Origin: Henricia sp. BOLD:AAB3569
Lineage: Eukaryota; Echinodermata; Asteroidea; Spinulosida; Echinasteridae
DNA: 64,000 bases
Reading direction: 5' to 3'
Assembly (NCBI GenBank): GCA_037783545.1
Contig: JBBELK010000003.1
Coordinates: 1,054,001-1,118,000, forward strand
Shown here: positions 10,713-21,832 of the stretch, in pieces
How positions within the stretch are numbered: the first letter of the stretch is position 1
Layout: the number at the start of each line of letters is the position of its first letter
Translations under genes and position numbers: made by a program
The notes under the pieces: model-generated
The model's database searches: none
What the model saw: the letters and a program-made list of their open reading frames with translations, nothing else
Told to the model about the DNA's origin: nothing

Positions 10713-10954
10713 TAGTTTTATTCATCTATAGAAGCTGAATTCCTGGGGCAAAGGAGACCAGAGAACCTGAAGGTAAGATTTGTTTTAAATCAACCACTCA
10801 TGTATAACAAAATTGAGAAGTTGATCATGAAAATGTTTGCTAGGCATTTTCCAATTCATTCCCCTGGAGCGGGAGACTGCACTTGAAGTTTTGAGATTTT
10901 ACAGAAAATCCCAAATTTACGAGTGGGCAAAATTAAATATTAAAGTCTCATTAC

Positions 10955-11290
10955 CGTGGTTTGGGTCATTGACTCGCAATCATGGGTGAAAACTTGGGGT
11001 TGCGGGTTCGAATCCGGCTGCGGTACCTGTGCTCTTGGGCAAGGCACTCAACCACACTTGCTCCATCCTTGGGAAGGGATGTAAAGCCGTTGGTCCAATG
11101 TGTTAGGTAATGGTAACGCACTCTAAAGATCCCAGAGCATTCTTTCTTGAAGAGCAAGGGGATTCCCTGGTGTCTCTGGCCATTTCTAATTCTTCATGGG
11201 TTTCCTCATGCTTACGAGTGACAGTGCAATGAGCACTATTGAGGAATCCTTGGTATGAATACCAGAAAGAAATAATAATACATTTTGTGC
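10955..11290 (+). repeat. tRNA-derived SINE with GCAAGGCACT core (family 2)
   Basis: A tRNA-like head with A-box-like GTGGTTTGGGTCATTGACTC and B box GGTTCGAATCC is followed by the conserved core TGCTCTTGGGCAAGGCACTC and a tail ending in AATAATAATA. The same core occurs at 17830-17860 (minus), 18100-18140, 54375-54420 and 55060-55090. Confidence 0.7.
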
Positions 11291-11400
11291 ACATGGTCTG
11301 AAGCCATGATCAACTTCTCAATTCTTTCCCATTCAAAATTTTTCACAGTCAAACGCTATGTGTGACTGGAAGTTGTTTGATTTACATACCCGGTAACTTA

Positions 11401-11754
11401 GGCCCGTTTGAAACGTCGTGCTTGTGCCGTGTCGAATTTAATTCCAGTTCGAAGTTGGGCCGCAATTGTGTTCACAATTAGGAATGCGCATGCTCGCAGC
11501 GTGTATGCGAGCAAAGAATTAACCAACAAACAAGCGCTTCAAAATAATAAATATGGCGCCCTACAATGGACAGAATGGAAAACGCACATGCACAACGTCC
11601 ATGACGTGCACAAGACTCATTCGCCATGTTGGATGTATTTAAGTTCGACTGGGAGTTTGCAATTAAGTTCGACGTTTGAAACCATTGCCGTGCTACTGTC
11701 GCGCCAAATTTTATTTTATTCGACACGGCATAAGCACGACGTTTGAAACGGGCC
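11401..11754. mobile_element. TA-flanked TIR element (GGCCCGTTTGAAACG)
   Basis: Inverted ends GGCCCGTTTGAAACGTCGTG and CACGACGTTTGAAACGGGCC extend to about 40 bp with few mismatches. The flanks are TA on both sides. The overlapping open frames in the 354-bp interior are shadows of the inverted structure. Confidence 0.8.
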
Positions 11755-12087
11755 TAACTAATTGTATACTTTTATATTACTGTATATTACTTTGTACACA
11801 TTTTTACATACTTATTTCAGAACACTATATAAAATGTATTACACTTATATAAGGCATGCTATATTCCCTTCATGCTGGAATCATGTGCATCTGCAAAAAC
11901 TGGCCCTCAATTTATGATTAAAAACAAAAAAATATAATAATCTAAACTACAATAACTGCATCCACTCGATACTGTTCACAATAAGCACATACCTAGCACA
12001 TTTTCTAGTATTGAGATGTAAAAAATAAAGGAGTCTTGTCACACCAGGTTATTCAGGGATGTGATTGGAAATTTGAAACCTAAAGCC

Positions 12088-12983
12088 GTGGTTACACGGA
12101 CCGATTTTGTTGGTCGTGATCGGCCTGTGTAAACACTTTTTTGGGCCAATTTGCCGACAAAATGTCGGACCGCTTACGTCGGTCGATACACTTGCGCAAA
12201 GCACGTGCAAATCGCGTTTAACTGAGTCTGTTTCGACGGCGAGCGAGTTGCCTGATAATATGACGCTCTGTGAGCGCCATTCTACTTGTTCAGATACCGA
12301 GATAATTTATCTCACCAAGTTGATATTTAACGTTGGTTATGTCGAGTAGACAAGATATTAAAGGCAGTATACATCATTGGTAATCTCAAAAATCAGAAAT
12401 GTTCACAGATTTACGCCTAACTTACACAATATAAACATGATGACCGTAGAAAACTTCCCCTGAAATGGTTTTGTCTGAAGTACTATAGTCTTTGAGAAAT
12501 GAGTAAAACAATTATTTTTCGTCTCATGAGACGAAAATTCAATTCGCACCAAGTGCCATTTCGCCCCTGGAAACCACTTGTTTTGGGGCGAAATGACTGC
12601 AAACCATTTTTGTTACTGTTTTCTCAAAAGTTAGACCAAGTATGGAGCTGGTTTTTGCTCAGGTTGGTTTTAATCATGCATATCTTCAATCACACAGGGG
12701 GATAAAACTATTTGTAACAGTTTACCAATCATGTATACTATCTTTAACGCTGGTTATGTCGACTTGGTAGAATAATTTGTTGCCAACTCGAATTAACTTA
12801 CATACTTATCACACCGAGTCGGCTTAGTAGATTTAAAAACCAAAATATCTGGCCAAGTCGACCTATTCCACGTAGACCACGTTATACGTCAACTTGGTGA
12901 GTCTCGGTACCTAAACAAGTAAAATGGCACTCGCAGAGCGCCGTATTTAGGTACACTGGGCAATAATCAGGCAGTGTAACCAC
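12088..12983. mobile_element. Larger inverted-repeat element (GTGGTTACAC ends)
   Basis: Short perfect ends GTGGTTACAC / GTGTAACCAC bound 896 bp. Inside, a second inverted pair of about 90 bp (12240-12350 against 12868-12965) contains the GAGCGCCATT / AGAGCGCCGT segments. No transposase is seen. Confidence 0.55.
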
Positions 12984-13499
12984 ACTGTTTGGACCGCATA
13001 GATGCAAACTAAAAATAAGTAAATCGTTTGCAAACGATCTAAAAAATTTCATCTTTACGGATTATTTTCTGGTAAAATTATATCATTTTGAGCGGAAACC
13101 TTTCATTGGGTAGTTGCTATTAATTCAATCTTTACTTTCAGAACTTTTCCCCTGTAAACTCGTTGATTACTTTTTGGGGTCATTGCAAATGATACACTGG
13201 GCCTTTAAAATGCATTTATGGGGGCCAAAAATTATGTGACCAAGAGTCAGATTATGCACATGTCTCAACTAATCTTTACTAATTAAAAACATAGTTTGGT
13301 GTAGCAGTAAAGTAACAAAAAATAAAAATAATAAAAAAATATTTCCGTTTCGGTGTACCAAGTAGATATCAAAACTTCCAATTATGTACATATCATTTTC
13401 TTTCTCCTTTGTCAATCAGTTTGAAACTAATTATTTCTTACACTGAAAAATGGCTTTAACAAGTATAGCAAATCATACTTAAAATTAACATGAAAAATA

Positions 13500-14038
13500 A
13501 TAGACCGATCCAGTAAACTCCGCCCATTTTTGAATTGACCAATCACAGGTTGAGGTAACCAAAAAGTGGATCTCCATTTTGGTTACCCGAGTCCTCAATT
13601 TTGTGCACAGAATATATGGCAAACTGCAGGACGAGTGACGCAAAAACACAATAAACATCATTTTTATCAGCGCCCACGATCTAGGACCCCAGCCGGTTTT
13701 AAACAGACACTGGCCAGACCTACTTTCAATCAACTCATAAATCGATAAAACTCACCAAAATGTGCCATGTTTTGTATTAACTTTCCTACACAGCATTCGT
13801 ATGTGAACTGCTAGCTGTGCGTCTAGTTGTTTTTGTTCGATCGCGCGTAATGCTTTAAAGCAAGCGTGTTGTGCACACGACCGGATACAGTGAACATTTT
13901 GCTTTCGGAAGCGTGCAGTTTCTGTTCGCGTGTTCCATACACGCGGGCACGAGCCAAGCTCAAAGTGTTTACGCAACTGCACACGTGTGCCATGTTGCCA
14001 GGCAATTGAAATGGGCGGAGCTTACTGGATCGGTCTAT
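13500..14038. mobile_element. TIR element, family C copy 2
   Basis: The ends ATAGACCGATCCAGTAAACT and CTTACTGGATCGGTCTAT and the internal order are the same as in 3449-4012. The two copies share the CCAATCACAG and CACACGACCGGATAC words but differ by several indels. Confidence 0.8.
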
Positions 14039-14123
14039 TGTGTGAAACCTTCACATAAAACGTAATTACTAAAAAAATTGCACACTACAATTTCCAACAA
14101 GTGCTCAAATGCGCAGTTTGAGG

Positions 14124-14822
14124 CATCTTCCTTTCGCAAGGGTCTTTCCTGCACTCGTACCTCGCTTGCCAAGAACCTTGCTGCATCGACTGGGTCTGAG
14201 CTGTATTACAGGCCTAGGGCTGTTCAACCAATGAGAGACAAGATATCTTTTGACCTGTATCATGAGCCGTTTCGAACAATCATCTCGCGTGTTGTTTATC
14301 TCGCGACATCGTAGCCGCAATTACCAAAATTTGTGTGGGGGAGATCTTTTTATGTACATGTATATCATTTTATCTTGCACGCAGTATAAATGTTCGTAAC
14401 TGAAGGAAGACTTACTATATTTCGCTAAAAGCTAAACGCAGAATCTCTGAATAAAGATAGGCCTATTAAAAAACGCCTTTACAATGACTGTTTATTTAAA
14501 CATTGGACCCCACCCCCTAGTAAAAGTGGACGCTACCACTAAACGGAGCGAGGCGCGTGATTGGCTCTTGCTGTTGGCAACAGCGTCCTGGCTATGATGC
14601 ATTTTGAATGTCGTGCTACGTGCTACGTGCACATCGGGCCTATCGGCACTGCATGCGATGACCGAGAAACATGCGCTGCGCGTGATTGGTCAGTTGCGAT
14701 CACTGTCACTGGCTAATCAATATTCATATATATTCCTCAATACAGCTCAGACCCAGTCGATGCAGCAAGGTTCTTGGCAAGCGAGGTACGAGTGCAGGAA
14801 AGACCCTTGCGAAAGGAAGATG
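14124..14822. mobile_element. TIR element with 85-bp inverted ends (CATCTTCCTTTCGCAAGG)
   Basis: 14124-14210 is mirrored at 14742-14822 (for example GGTCTTTCCTGCACTCGTAC). The termini CATCTTCCTTTCGCAAGG recur in a tiny palindrome at 60833-60923. The interior 530 bp is AT-rich with no conserved frame. A TTTATT at 14491 could serve as an XKR poly(A) signal on the minus strand. Confidence 0.7.
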
Positions 14823-15000
14823 AGTTTGAGGTAGAATAATTGATTTTTCTTTTACTATTTTAAGGAACAAAACCGACCAACATTTTCTCCACTTTTTTGA
14901 GTAAGAAAGCAGTCAATCTGAGAGTGGGAATTTGTAGTTTTGTTTAAACTGAAAATTTGTTTTTCGGTATATTTGCCCATTTTAACGCATTTCTCTAACT

Positions 15001-15893
15001 TTACAGTGATGTTTCTCTGTTTTCGACAAAAGGTACACGCCGGTCGTCAGCTTGCTCTACTGGACAACAATTCTCATTTTGTCTTTCAGAATAATCATCG
15101 CTTCTGCCAAAATCAAAATGTTGATTGGCCGATGGTTGCCTAGCAACAACGCCATTGTTCTTAACAGCCAATGGCGCCTCTTGTTTCCAGTAGCAGTGAC
15201 GTCGTCCCTTCCGTGTAAACAAGTTTCCTTGGTGACAACCTCGGGTGCTCGAAGGAACAACGATGTCTTTCAAGGACAAAGGCCCGTCAACTTCATCCTG
15301 CACGTTCCCGTCCTCGGTGGTAGGTGTTTTAGACTTTCCCCACAATCGGATGTTGCCATTCGGATGCAGACATCGGTAATAAAACAACATGATAAAAATA
15401 CCCATGAAAAACCCGCCCCACACGAACACTAAAGCAGGCAATCCATAGGTGGTTTCGCGACCAACATGATGATACCACAGCCCGAACATCACGGTGTTCT
15501 CAATCAATATAATCGTGTAAAAGAAAAGAGCGCGATAGCGCGTGCGTCCTTCCTTCATGTTAAAGAAACAAAAGATATGAATGATTCCGATGACCCCGTC
15601 GAATAAAACTTCTTCCAGCCGCGTTGGACAGAAATCAGTGTCCTGGTAGATAAGCCACAGTGTCATGGCAGCGTAGTGTATTCCAACGAGAGTCGTGAAC
15701 ACCCATTTGCTGTAAGCTGCGAAAAGCGCTAACGAGATAACGCGTGCTGTGATCGTGAACGTGCGCCACATCATGCGTACCGCTAATCCCACGTAGCCGA
15801 GATTGTTCTTGTTACTGCACGACTCTCGGAGAGCTTTGTGGTAGGCCTCAATTCCCCAGGAGAGGGACGCCAGTGATACAATTGCAGATGTCG
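15001..15893 (-). CDS. XK-related protein, coding exon 4 (C-terminal half, stop)
   Basis: XKR proteins are multi-pass plasma-membrane proteins; several members are caspase-activated phospholipid scramblases. The acceptor is at 15894-15895 after a T-run. This exon encodes residues 208-504 of a 504-residue protein. It has hydrophobic segments at about 208-226, 254-266, 271-290, 304-318, 330-350 and 361-378, and the family-typical runs ARVISLALFA and FFNMKEGRTR. The hydrophilic tail from about 380 contains QDEVDG at 15300-15283, a canonical caspase-3-type DEVD-G sequence (D410 as P1). The stop is TAA at 15003-15001. A large + strand frame here is its antisense shadow. Confidence 0.9.
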
Positions 15894-16036
15894 CTGAAAA
15901 AAAAAAGCTTTATTGGAAAATACTGCATATCCATTTTTGGCAAACTGCCATTTTACACAGGGGGTCCCAAAAAAGTCACGGACAAACCAGGCAACCTCCG
16001 AATATAGGTTTTCCGGGATATTTATAAAAAATCATC

Positions 16037-16177
16037 TTAAAGGCATAGGCTCGTCAGCAATTCGCGCGCGCCAAATTCGTGCCACGAAATACGAGGCTCC
16101 ACGCCTTTGCTATGGAACTGCGTATTTCGTAGCTCGAATTTGGTGCGCGCGCATTGCTGACGAGCCTGTGCCTTTAA
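16037..16177. mobile_element. TTAA-flanked hairpin MITE in XKR intron 3
   Basis: TTAA at both ends surrounds the inverted termini AGGCATAGGCTCGTCAGCAA and TTGCTGACGAGCCTGTGCCT. TTAA target use is typical of piggyBac-type elements (inference). The flanking 16180-16460 carries further imperfect repeats of GTCCGCATTGGATT and ACCGAGACGATGG. Confidence 0.7.
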
Positions 16178-17063
16178 GCCGTGTCCGCATTGGATTTGTT
16201 TTTCGGGAGGTTTTACCGAGACGATGGTAAAATGAAAAGTGGGAAAATTTCACCGAGACCGTGGGAGAGCATGCGCAGTGTCCCTTCGCAGTATGACCTT
16301 CACAGTCCGGACGTACGCTTCCAGAGCACTTTTACCAACTCAATTGTGTCCGCATTAGACTTATTGTCTCAGGAAAAGTTACCGAGAGGGAAAACTTCCT
16401 AGGCTGTCCGCACTGGATTAAAAATGGGTAAAGTACCATCGTCTCGGTAAGTTTGACAAAAATAGTCTTTATTGCACTAAAATCAGTCAAGCGAATCAAA
16501 AGTTATATCATTTTGATTATTTGACAACCAGAACTAGCCACCCAGTTTAGGATTAGTCAATAGGCAGTCACTCCTAGTTGAGGGCTGACCTTGTTGTACC
16601 AAAAATGACATAACTTTTGATTCACTTGACTGATTTTGATGGGGGGAGGTGCGGATGAAACACCATGTATATCAATTTTTCTATATTACAACTAAGCACT
16701 ACACGCGATGGCAAATTCCAATATTATTAATAAGTAAAACAGTTTTTTTGTGGGATATAACACTATTCGCCAATAATCTATTTGACGATCGTGTAAAGCA
16801 TAAAAAATGAACCGAAAAACAGACCCGAGCGCAAAATAAATGTTAACAATGGATGCAGAAAAAATGTACACGTACAAATCATGTAGTGCGAAACCCAATT
16901 CAGTGTGCGCATATTTAAAAATACCGACGACTTTTTAAAAAACAACCGGCGATTTTTGGAGTTTTAAAAAGTGACCAACTTCAAAAGAGATTTTCTTTAA
17001 ACAATGCTTTATTACTGCGTTCGCGGATTCGCCACTTCATGAAAACACCGACGATTTGCTCAC

Positions 17064-17248
17064 CTGTAAGCCAATAGATATCTTTCTGTTGCGTCATAAT
17101 ATAAACCTGCAGAACTAACTGGGGTGCCGCTTCCATGAACGATTCGACAAGTCTCAACATGGTGAGGTCGCGATACTCGTACACGCTCAGGTCGTGGTAA
17201 TCAGGTCGCTGTTGACTTCGCCAGCCGTATTTCACTGTTCGCCAGTAT
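17064..17248 (-). CDS. XK-related protein, coding exon 3
   Basis: This 185-bp exon follows a TTTGTTCAG acceptor and ends at CAG|GTGAGC. It encodes residues 146-207, beginning YWRTVKYGW and containing RLVESFMEAAPQLVLQVYIM. The (L/V)ESxxxxAPQL-LQ-Y pattern is the best-known signature of the XK family. The phases (2 in, 1 out) match exons 2 and 4 exactly. Confidence 0.92.
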
Positions 17249-17269
17249 CTGAACAAATGATATTAAATG

Positions 17270-17490
17270 GTGGATACTTATATAGCACACATGTCTGCCC
17301 TGCTGGGGTGCTCCTGACACTGTTGCCATTATTACCGCTGCCATCAGGAAATCACCAGAACCATTTCGCTTCTACTAGGTGGCTACCTGGCCAAGGCACA
17401 CAACTCTATCAGCAGTTAGATTGTGGCATTTCCCCCTTAACAGCTCCCCACATATCGCTTGGGTTGACGAGGCAATTGTTGAAATTTTGA
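17270..17490 (-). repeat. Truncated SINE of the GCAAGGCAC class (family 3)
   Basis: It shares GCTGCCATCAGGAAATCACC, CAGCAGTTAGATTGTGGCAT and TATCGCTTGGGTTGACGAGG with the fuller copy at 17620-17945. It lacks the tRNA-like head. Confidence 0.6.
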
Positions 17491-17619
17491 TACCATATCA
17501 TTTGTCATATTTTTCTCATTACCATTCTGAAATTTCGCGCTCTCAATCCGTATATTTTCAAGGATATCGTCAAAAAACCACTGATGTTTTGTAAACTAAT
17601 TTATCTGGTTCCACATAAT

Positions 17620-17945
17620 AATAATAACACATGCATTTGTAAAGCGCCATCTATCTATGTAAACATATTCCGAGGCGGCTGTTGCCATTATTACCGCTGC
17701 CATCAGGAAATCACCAGAATCATTTCGCTTCAACTAGGTGTGCAACCCGGCCAAGGCGCACAATCCTATCAGCAGTTAGATTGTGGCATTCCCCGTAACA
17801 GCTTCCCATATATCGCTTGGGTTGACGAGGCAACTGGGATTAAGTGCCTTGCCCAGGGACACAGACACGTTGGTCGAAGTGGGGCTCGAACCCCCAACCT
17901 CTGACTGGGAGTCCCGCTTCATACCCACTAGACCACACGTGATCC
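17620..17945 (-). repeat. tRNA-derived SINE, minus strand (family 3)
   Basis: On the minus strand the tRNA-like head reads GTGGTCTAGTGGGTATGAAG ... GGTTCGAGCCCC. It is followed by the TGTCCCTGGGCAAGGCACTT core, a body of about 200 bp, and a tail GCGCTTTACAAATGCATGTG running into (TTA)n. Head, core and tail are in canonical SINE order. It lies in XKR intron 2. Confidence 0.75.
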
Positions 17946-18007
17946 CAAACATCCAAATAGACCAGTTGCGTGATAGATTTGCATAAATCCTAAACTCCCT
18001 CCCGGGT

Positions 18008-18195
18008 GTTATGGCCGAGCAGTCTAGTGCGTCGAACTTAAGTTCCTGTGCTAGTACTAGAATGTAGGTTCGATTCCTGGCCGTGACGGGTTGTGGCACC
18101 TGTGCCCTTGAGCAAGGCACTCAACCACACTTGCTCCCATTCCTGTAATTGGCGGTCCCTCCGCTGTTGGATGTGGTATATAAATAAATAAATAA
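18008..18195 (+). repeat. tRNA-derived SINE, plus strand, ending in (AAAT)n
   Basis: A Leu/Ser-tRNA-like A box (GGCCGAGCAGTCTAGTGCG) and B box (GGTTCGATTCC) precede the core TGCCCTTGAGCAAGGCACTC. The element ends in a TAAATAAATAAATAAAT tail. Its head differs from family 2 and 3 heads while the core is shared. Confidence 0.75.
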
Positions 18196-18198
18196 ATC

Positions 18199-18599
18199 GG
18201 GCCATTTCCAGGGGGTGCAAGCTGGTCCAAAGTAACTGGCGCAGAAGTCTGTGTGGTACCTGGAATACCTCGCACATTATTCTATGCATTTTTAAGCTGG
18301 ACCATCCGAAATTACATGTTGAAATGAACATGTTGAAACATGTAATTATCGTGAATTTTTGTCAAAATAACGAAATAAAAAGTGTTTTTTTACTTGAAAT
18401 CGATGTCAACTTTGAAAGCTGGACTTTTCCAAACTGCAATGATGTATTAAAGAAAGCAGAGAAACGATATTAGGTTATGTGACTGGTTTGAAGTTGCTGA
18501 TCAATATTTTCAACCAACATGGTCCAGCTTAGAAATACTAGCGTAATGTGCGAGGTATTCCAAGTACGGCACGTGCTGGCACCCCCTGGAAATGGGGCC
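18199..18599. mobile_element. TIR element (GGGCCATTTCCAGGGGGTGC)
   Basis: The ends GGGCCATTTCCAGGGGGTGC and GCACCCCCTGGAAATGGGGC are inverted, and further inward TACCTCGCACATTA pairs with TAATGTGCGAGGTA. It is 401 bp, non-coding, and directly follows a SINE tail in XKR intron 2. Confidence 0.75.
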
Positions 18600-18988
18600 A
18601 ATTTAACAGATATAGTATGGTGCTTGAGTTACTCGTACGCGAGCGCCATATAGTGCGAAGGACTCCAGGACTTGTGTAAATCTATCACGCAAATGGTCTA
18701 TTTGGAGATTGCAAATTTTCTTTTTTCTTCCCATGGATAGTATTTTGGGGAGGTATTTTATGAATGTTAGGTTAGAACGAAATCCATTTTACCGTCTTTG
18801 AACTTAAAATTACAGGACTAAAGTGAAATTAATAAAACGATATTTTGAAATATTACAAATTGAACAACAATAAACCGTAAGCATGGGCGGCCATGACAGA
18901 GGCAGTCACATTGTCACCATGCATCATAGGCACATCATTTAAAGCTTGCCCCCTGTCATGGCCGCCGGTGCAAGGGTGCTATACACAC

Positions 18989-19205
18989 CTTTTCAACACA
19001 CCAAGTTGCAGCACATGAAAAATGACCCACAGAATTAAATCCGTAAGTTTCTTCAAAAATGGAATGTGTCTGGATTTAGGGCTTTGTATCGAGTCGTCGA
19101 CAAACCAACGGAAACTGAAGTATTGTATGGTGAGCGACGGAACGACGATGAAAACAATCGTCAGAGCGCTCCAAGCATACTCCTTGAGGAAAACATACTG
19201 GACGG
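18989..19205 (-). CDS. XK-related protein, coding exon 2
   Basis: This 217-bp exon follows CCAATTTCAG and ends AAAAG|GTGTGT. It encodes residues 74-146, including YAWSALTIVFIVVPSLTIQY, FSFRWFVDD and HVLQLGVLKR. In the family the second membrane segment (LTxxFIxxPSLxxQ-FS-RW) and the HLLQLG-L-R motif occupy these positions. The intron to exon 1 holds a 728-bp foldback element; the intron to exon 3 holds several SINEs and a MITE. Confidence 0.92.
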
Positions 19206-19282
19206 CTGAAATTGGAAATAAAAAATGGCAAACATTTAACAGTAAAAGCATTGAGACAAACGTGAATTGTTGACGAGGAAGT

Positions 19283-20010
19283 AGCTAAGATAATCTCAGC
19301 TCTTGCTTTATCATTTGGATGTGGTCTTTTCACCAGTAGAGCTGAGAATGGTTAAGAACATGAACACGCTATCACAAAACAGGACAAAACAAATGTCATT
19401 TTCTCACCGTGACACACTAATTCCCCCCTGGGACTCACCCAAACCTTGTCAGGCATAACCACTACGCAGGTCCTTGAGGGAAATAACCAGCCACGATGAA
19501 TATTTAGCCAACAATTCCAGCGAAACAAACCGTTATGCTCACAGCCTAGCAATTTTTGTCTTGTTCAAAAACAACTATGTGTCTAGTCTGTGTACAAAGG
19601 AATACCAATGCGCATTGGTTACCAGACGTGATCTAAAAATAAGTTATTTTAAAGCACATTGGTAACCAATGTGCTTTGGTATTCCTTTGTACACAGACTA
19701 GACACATATCTTTTTGAACAGTCACAAGACATCAACGGCAAGGTAGGCTGTGAGCATACCGGTTTGTTTCGCTGGAATTGTTGGCTAAATATTCATCGTG
19801 GCTGGTTATTTCCCTCAAGGACCTGCGTAGTGGTTATGCCTGACAAGGTTTGGGTGAGTCCCAGGGGGGAATTAGTGTGTCACGGTGAGAAAATGACATT
19901 TGTTTTGTCCTGTTTTGTGATAGCGTGTTCATGTTCTTAAACATTCTCAGCTCTACTGGTGAAAAGACCACATCCCAATGAAAACTGATAAAGCAAGAGC
20001 TGAGATTATC
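19283..20010. mobile_element. Foldback MITE, family A copy 2 (XKR intron 1)
   Basis: It matches 525-1246 throughout (CCTTGAGGGAAATAACCAGC, GCATTGGTTACCAGACGT and their complements). Direct repeats GAGGAAGT flank it at 19275-19282 and 20011-20018, giving a clean 8-bp target duplication. The left end carries AGCTAA before GATAATC; the right end stops at GATTATC, so it lost 6 bp. Confidence 0.88.
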
Positions 20011-20141
20011 GAGGAAGTGTGACAAGGCAGTTTATCAACATTATTCTTTAGTCATTCCTGTTTTAAACGTTTTCAAATCGTGTCATATTTCTTCAACAAC
20101 AAATCCATTTTGTGGGGTCGGGAAAAAAAACCTGTCCTTAC

Positions 20142-20361
20142 CAACTGTAATATCCGTGCCCATATCTGCTACGTACGTCACCATTCCCACAACCAAGAAA
20201 AGACAGTCTAAAATAATAAATTTCCGGCTTTTGACAAAACTTTCTTTCTTCGGCTGAGCCTGTGGCACATTTTCTGTTTTGGCGGTTGCAGTTTCGGCGT
20301 CATCTTTTGGCAGTGGAGGTGGAGGATTATGCGCCAAATGACATCCAGTGGAACTATTCAT
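20142..20361 (-). CDS. XK-related protein, coding exon 1 (start codon)
   Basis: This exon contains the ATG at 20361 and 73 codons plus one base, ending at a G|GTAAGG donor. A proline-rich cytosolic N-terminus (residues 1-46) precedes the first membrane segment, FIILDCLFLVVGMVTYVADM, and the TDI motif. A CCAG acceptor after a long T-run at about 20387-20398 indicates an upstream 5' non-coding exon, not located. Adding all four coding exons gives 504 codons plus stop with no frame break, within the XKR size range. Which vertebrate paralogue is closest cannot be decided by eye, so no symbol is given. Confidence 0.88.
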
Positions 20362-20464
20362 AGTGGTGGCTTTTCATCAATCCTGTCTGGAAAAAAAAAA
20401 AAAGGCAGTCCAATATGAAATGACATTAAACCTTTTCACGGTTTTCAACGGGTGTCGTTGAATT

Positions 20465-20647
20465 AACCCGGAGGTCGGAGGTAACCCGGACTCCGGAGGT
20501 AGAATTTGTTGTGACCGTGTAGTACATGCTACAACCGGCTTGTTATTTTAATACTGCGTAGCTCCGGGCCACCGTCAACGCACCAACTACACGTTAGCAA
20601 AAACAATCTACCTCCGGGTACCTTTGGGTACCTCCGACCTCCGGGTT
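20465..20647. mobile_element. Hairpin MITE (AACCCGGAGGTCGGAGGTA)
   Basis: AACCCGGAGGTCGGAGGTA and its complement TACCTCCGACCTCCGGGTT bound 183 bp just upstream of XKR coding exon 1. It could affect XKR expression by position only; no evidence for that is visible. Confidence 0.7.
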
Positions 20648-21069
20648 TTATAAATTTTCGTTTTCAACGCCATGTTGCTCCCGTTAAAAAAAACATACGT
20701 TGTTCTGCTTGCATGTTCAGTGGAATATTTTAGTGTGGTTAGGTCACTGCGCATTCATTTAATATGCCCCAACCCTTACGTGGGGATTTGGTCAAAATCT
20801 TCATACCCAGCCCCAGGGCCGGCCGGCTAGGGTGGGGAGGAGTTGTTCGCGAAAGGTCTATATATATATATACGCCCCTGTGGGCAAGCATACAGAGCTC
20901 GCATAGTATTCGGCCACAGAATGGGGCTAGTACTAGGCCTACTACATAGGCCTAGTAGTACTAGGGACGAGTTGATCAGGTGGCGAGTTGGCCAATCAGA
21001 TCATGGAGCTATCATCATAATCCATGATGATGATTCAGACAAACACGTACGAGTCTAGTCAGTGAGCTT

Positions 21070-21792
21070 TCCTTTCATACAGTGGATTGTTGTCATTTTG
21101 CCTCGAAATTAGAATCACACCCAAATATTTCCAGCTGGTTGTTTCCTGCATTGGTTTTAGATATTCTTGATTGGAAAACAAACAAAAAAGAACTACTTAC
21201 ATTGCCGTTTTCAATAAAAAACGTCTATTTCCGACAATCTTCGACGAGAAAATATGTTGTTACGATGTGACCAGCTAAAATAAAGTTGGCTAGGCTTAAC
21301 GCTTGGGGGCACTCCAGCATTTTCGGAGTCGACTCCGATTCCAAAAAAGAACCTAAATTCTATTCCAGATCGATTCCATTTTTCATATGAAAACATACGT
21401 GTACACTGCGATTTCTTATTGTGTCCAGGACAACCCATTATAATCGATTCTAGTGTGGAGTCGCGCGAACGTACAGTTGGTGTGCCTCTACGGAGGCCCA
21501 ATGAGAGTACGGGTGGCGCTCTTATGTCGCGCGCATTTATACAGCGCGGCATACAATGTACAGTTTCGTTTGACGTTCTCTTTATTGGGCGTCCGTCAAT
21601 GCACAACTACACGTTTGCAATCGTTTTTATCGTGATAAGGAGTCCGAACAATTTCTTCGTCGAAGATTGTCGGAAATAGACGTTTTTGATTCAAAAACGG
21701 CAATAAAACCACTACAGGAAACAACTAGCTGGAAATAGTTGGGTGTGATTCTAATTTCGAGGCAAAATGACAATAATCCACTGTATGAAAGG
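21070..21792. mobile_element. Foldback element with about 150-180-bp arms
   Basis: CCTTTCATACAGTGGATTGT pairs with ACAATAATCCACTGTATGAA style sequence at the far end. The arms continue through TTTGCCTCGAAATTAGAATC and AACGTCTATTTCCGACAATC. The loop (about 21260-21640) contains short repeats of GATTCCA. Nothing is encoded. Confidence 0.7.
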
Positions 21793-21798
21793 GGTACC

Positions 21799-21832
21799 TT
21801 CTGTCCCTACGGGAAATCCCGTAGGGACAGAA
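21799..21832. repeat. Perfect 15-bp hairpin
   Basis: TTCTGTCCCTACGGG and CCCGTAGGGACAGAA are exact complements separated by 4 bases, immediately after the foldback element. The role is unknown. Confidence 0.7.

Noticed and set aside
15052-15432. 126-codon + strand frame
   Set aside because: It is antisense to XKR coding exon 4, whose family motifs and splice phases are clear on the minus strand.
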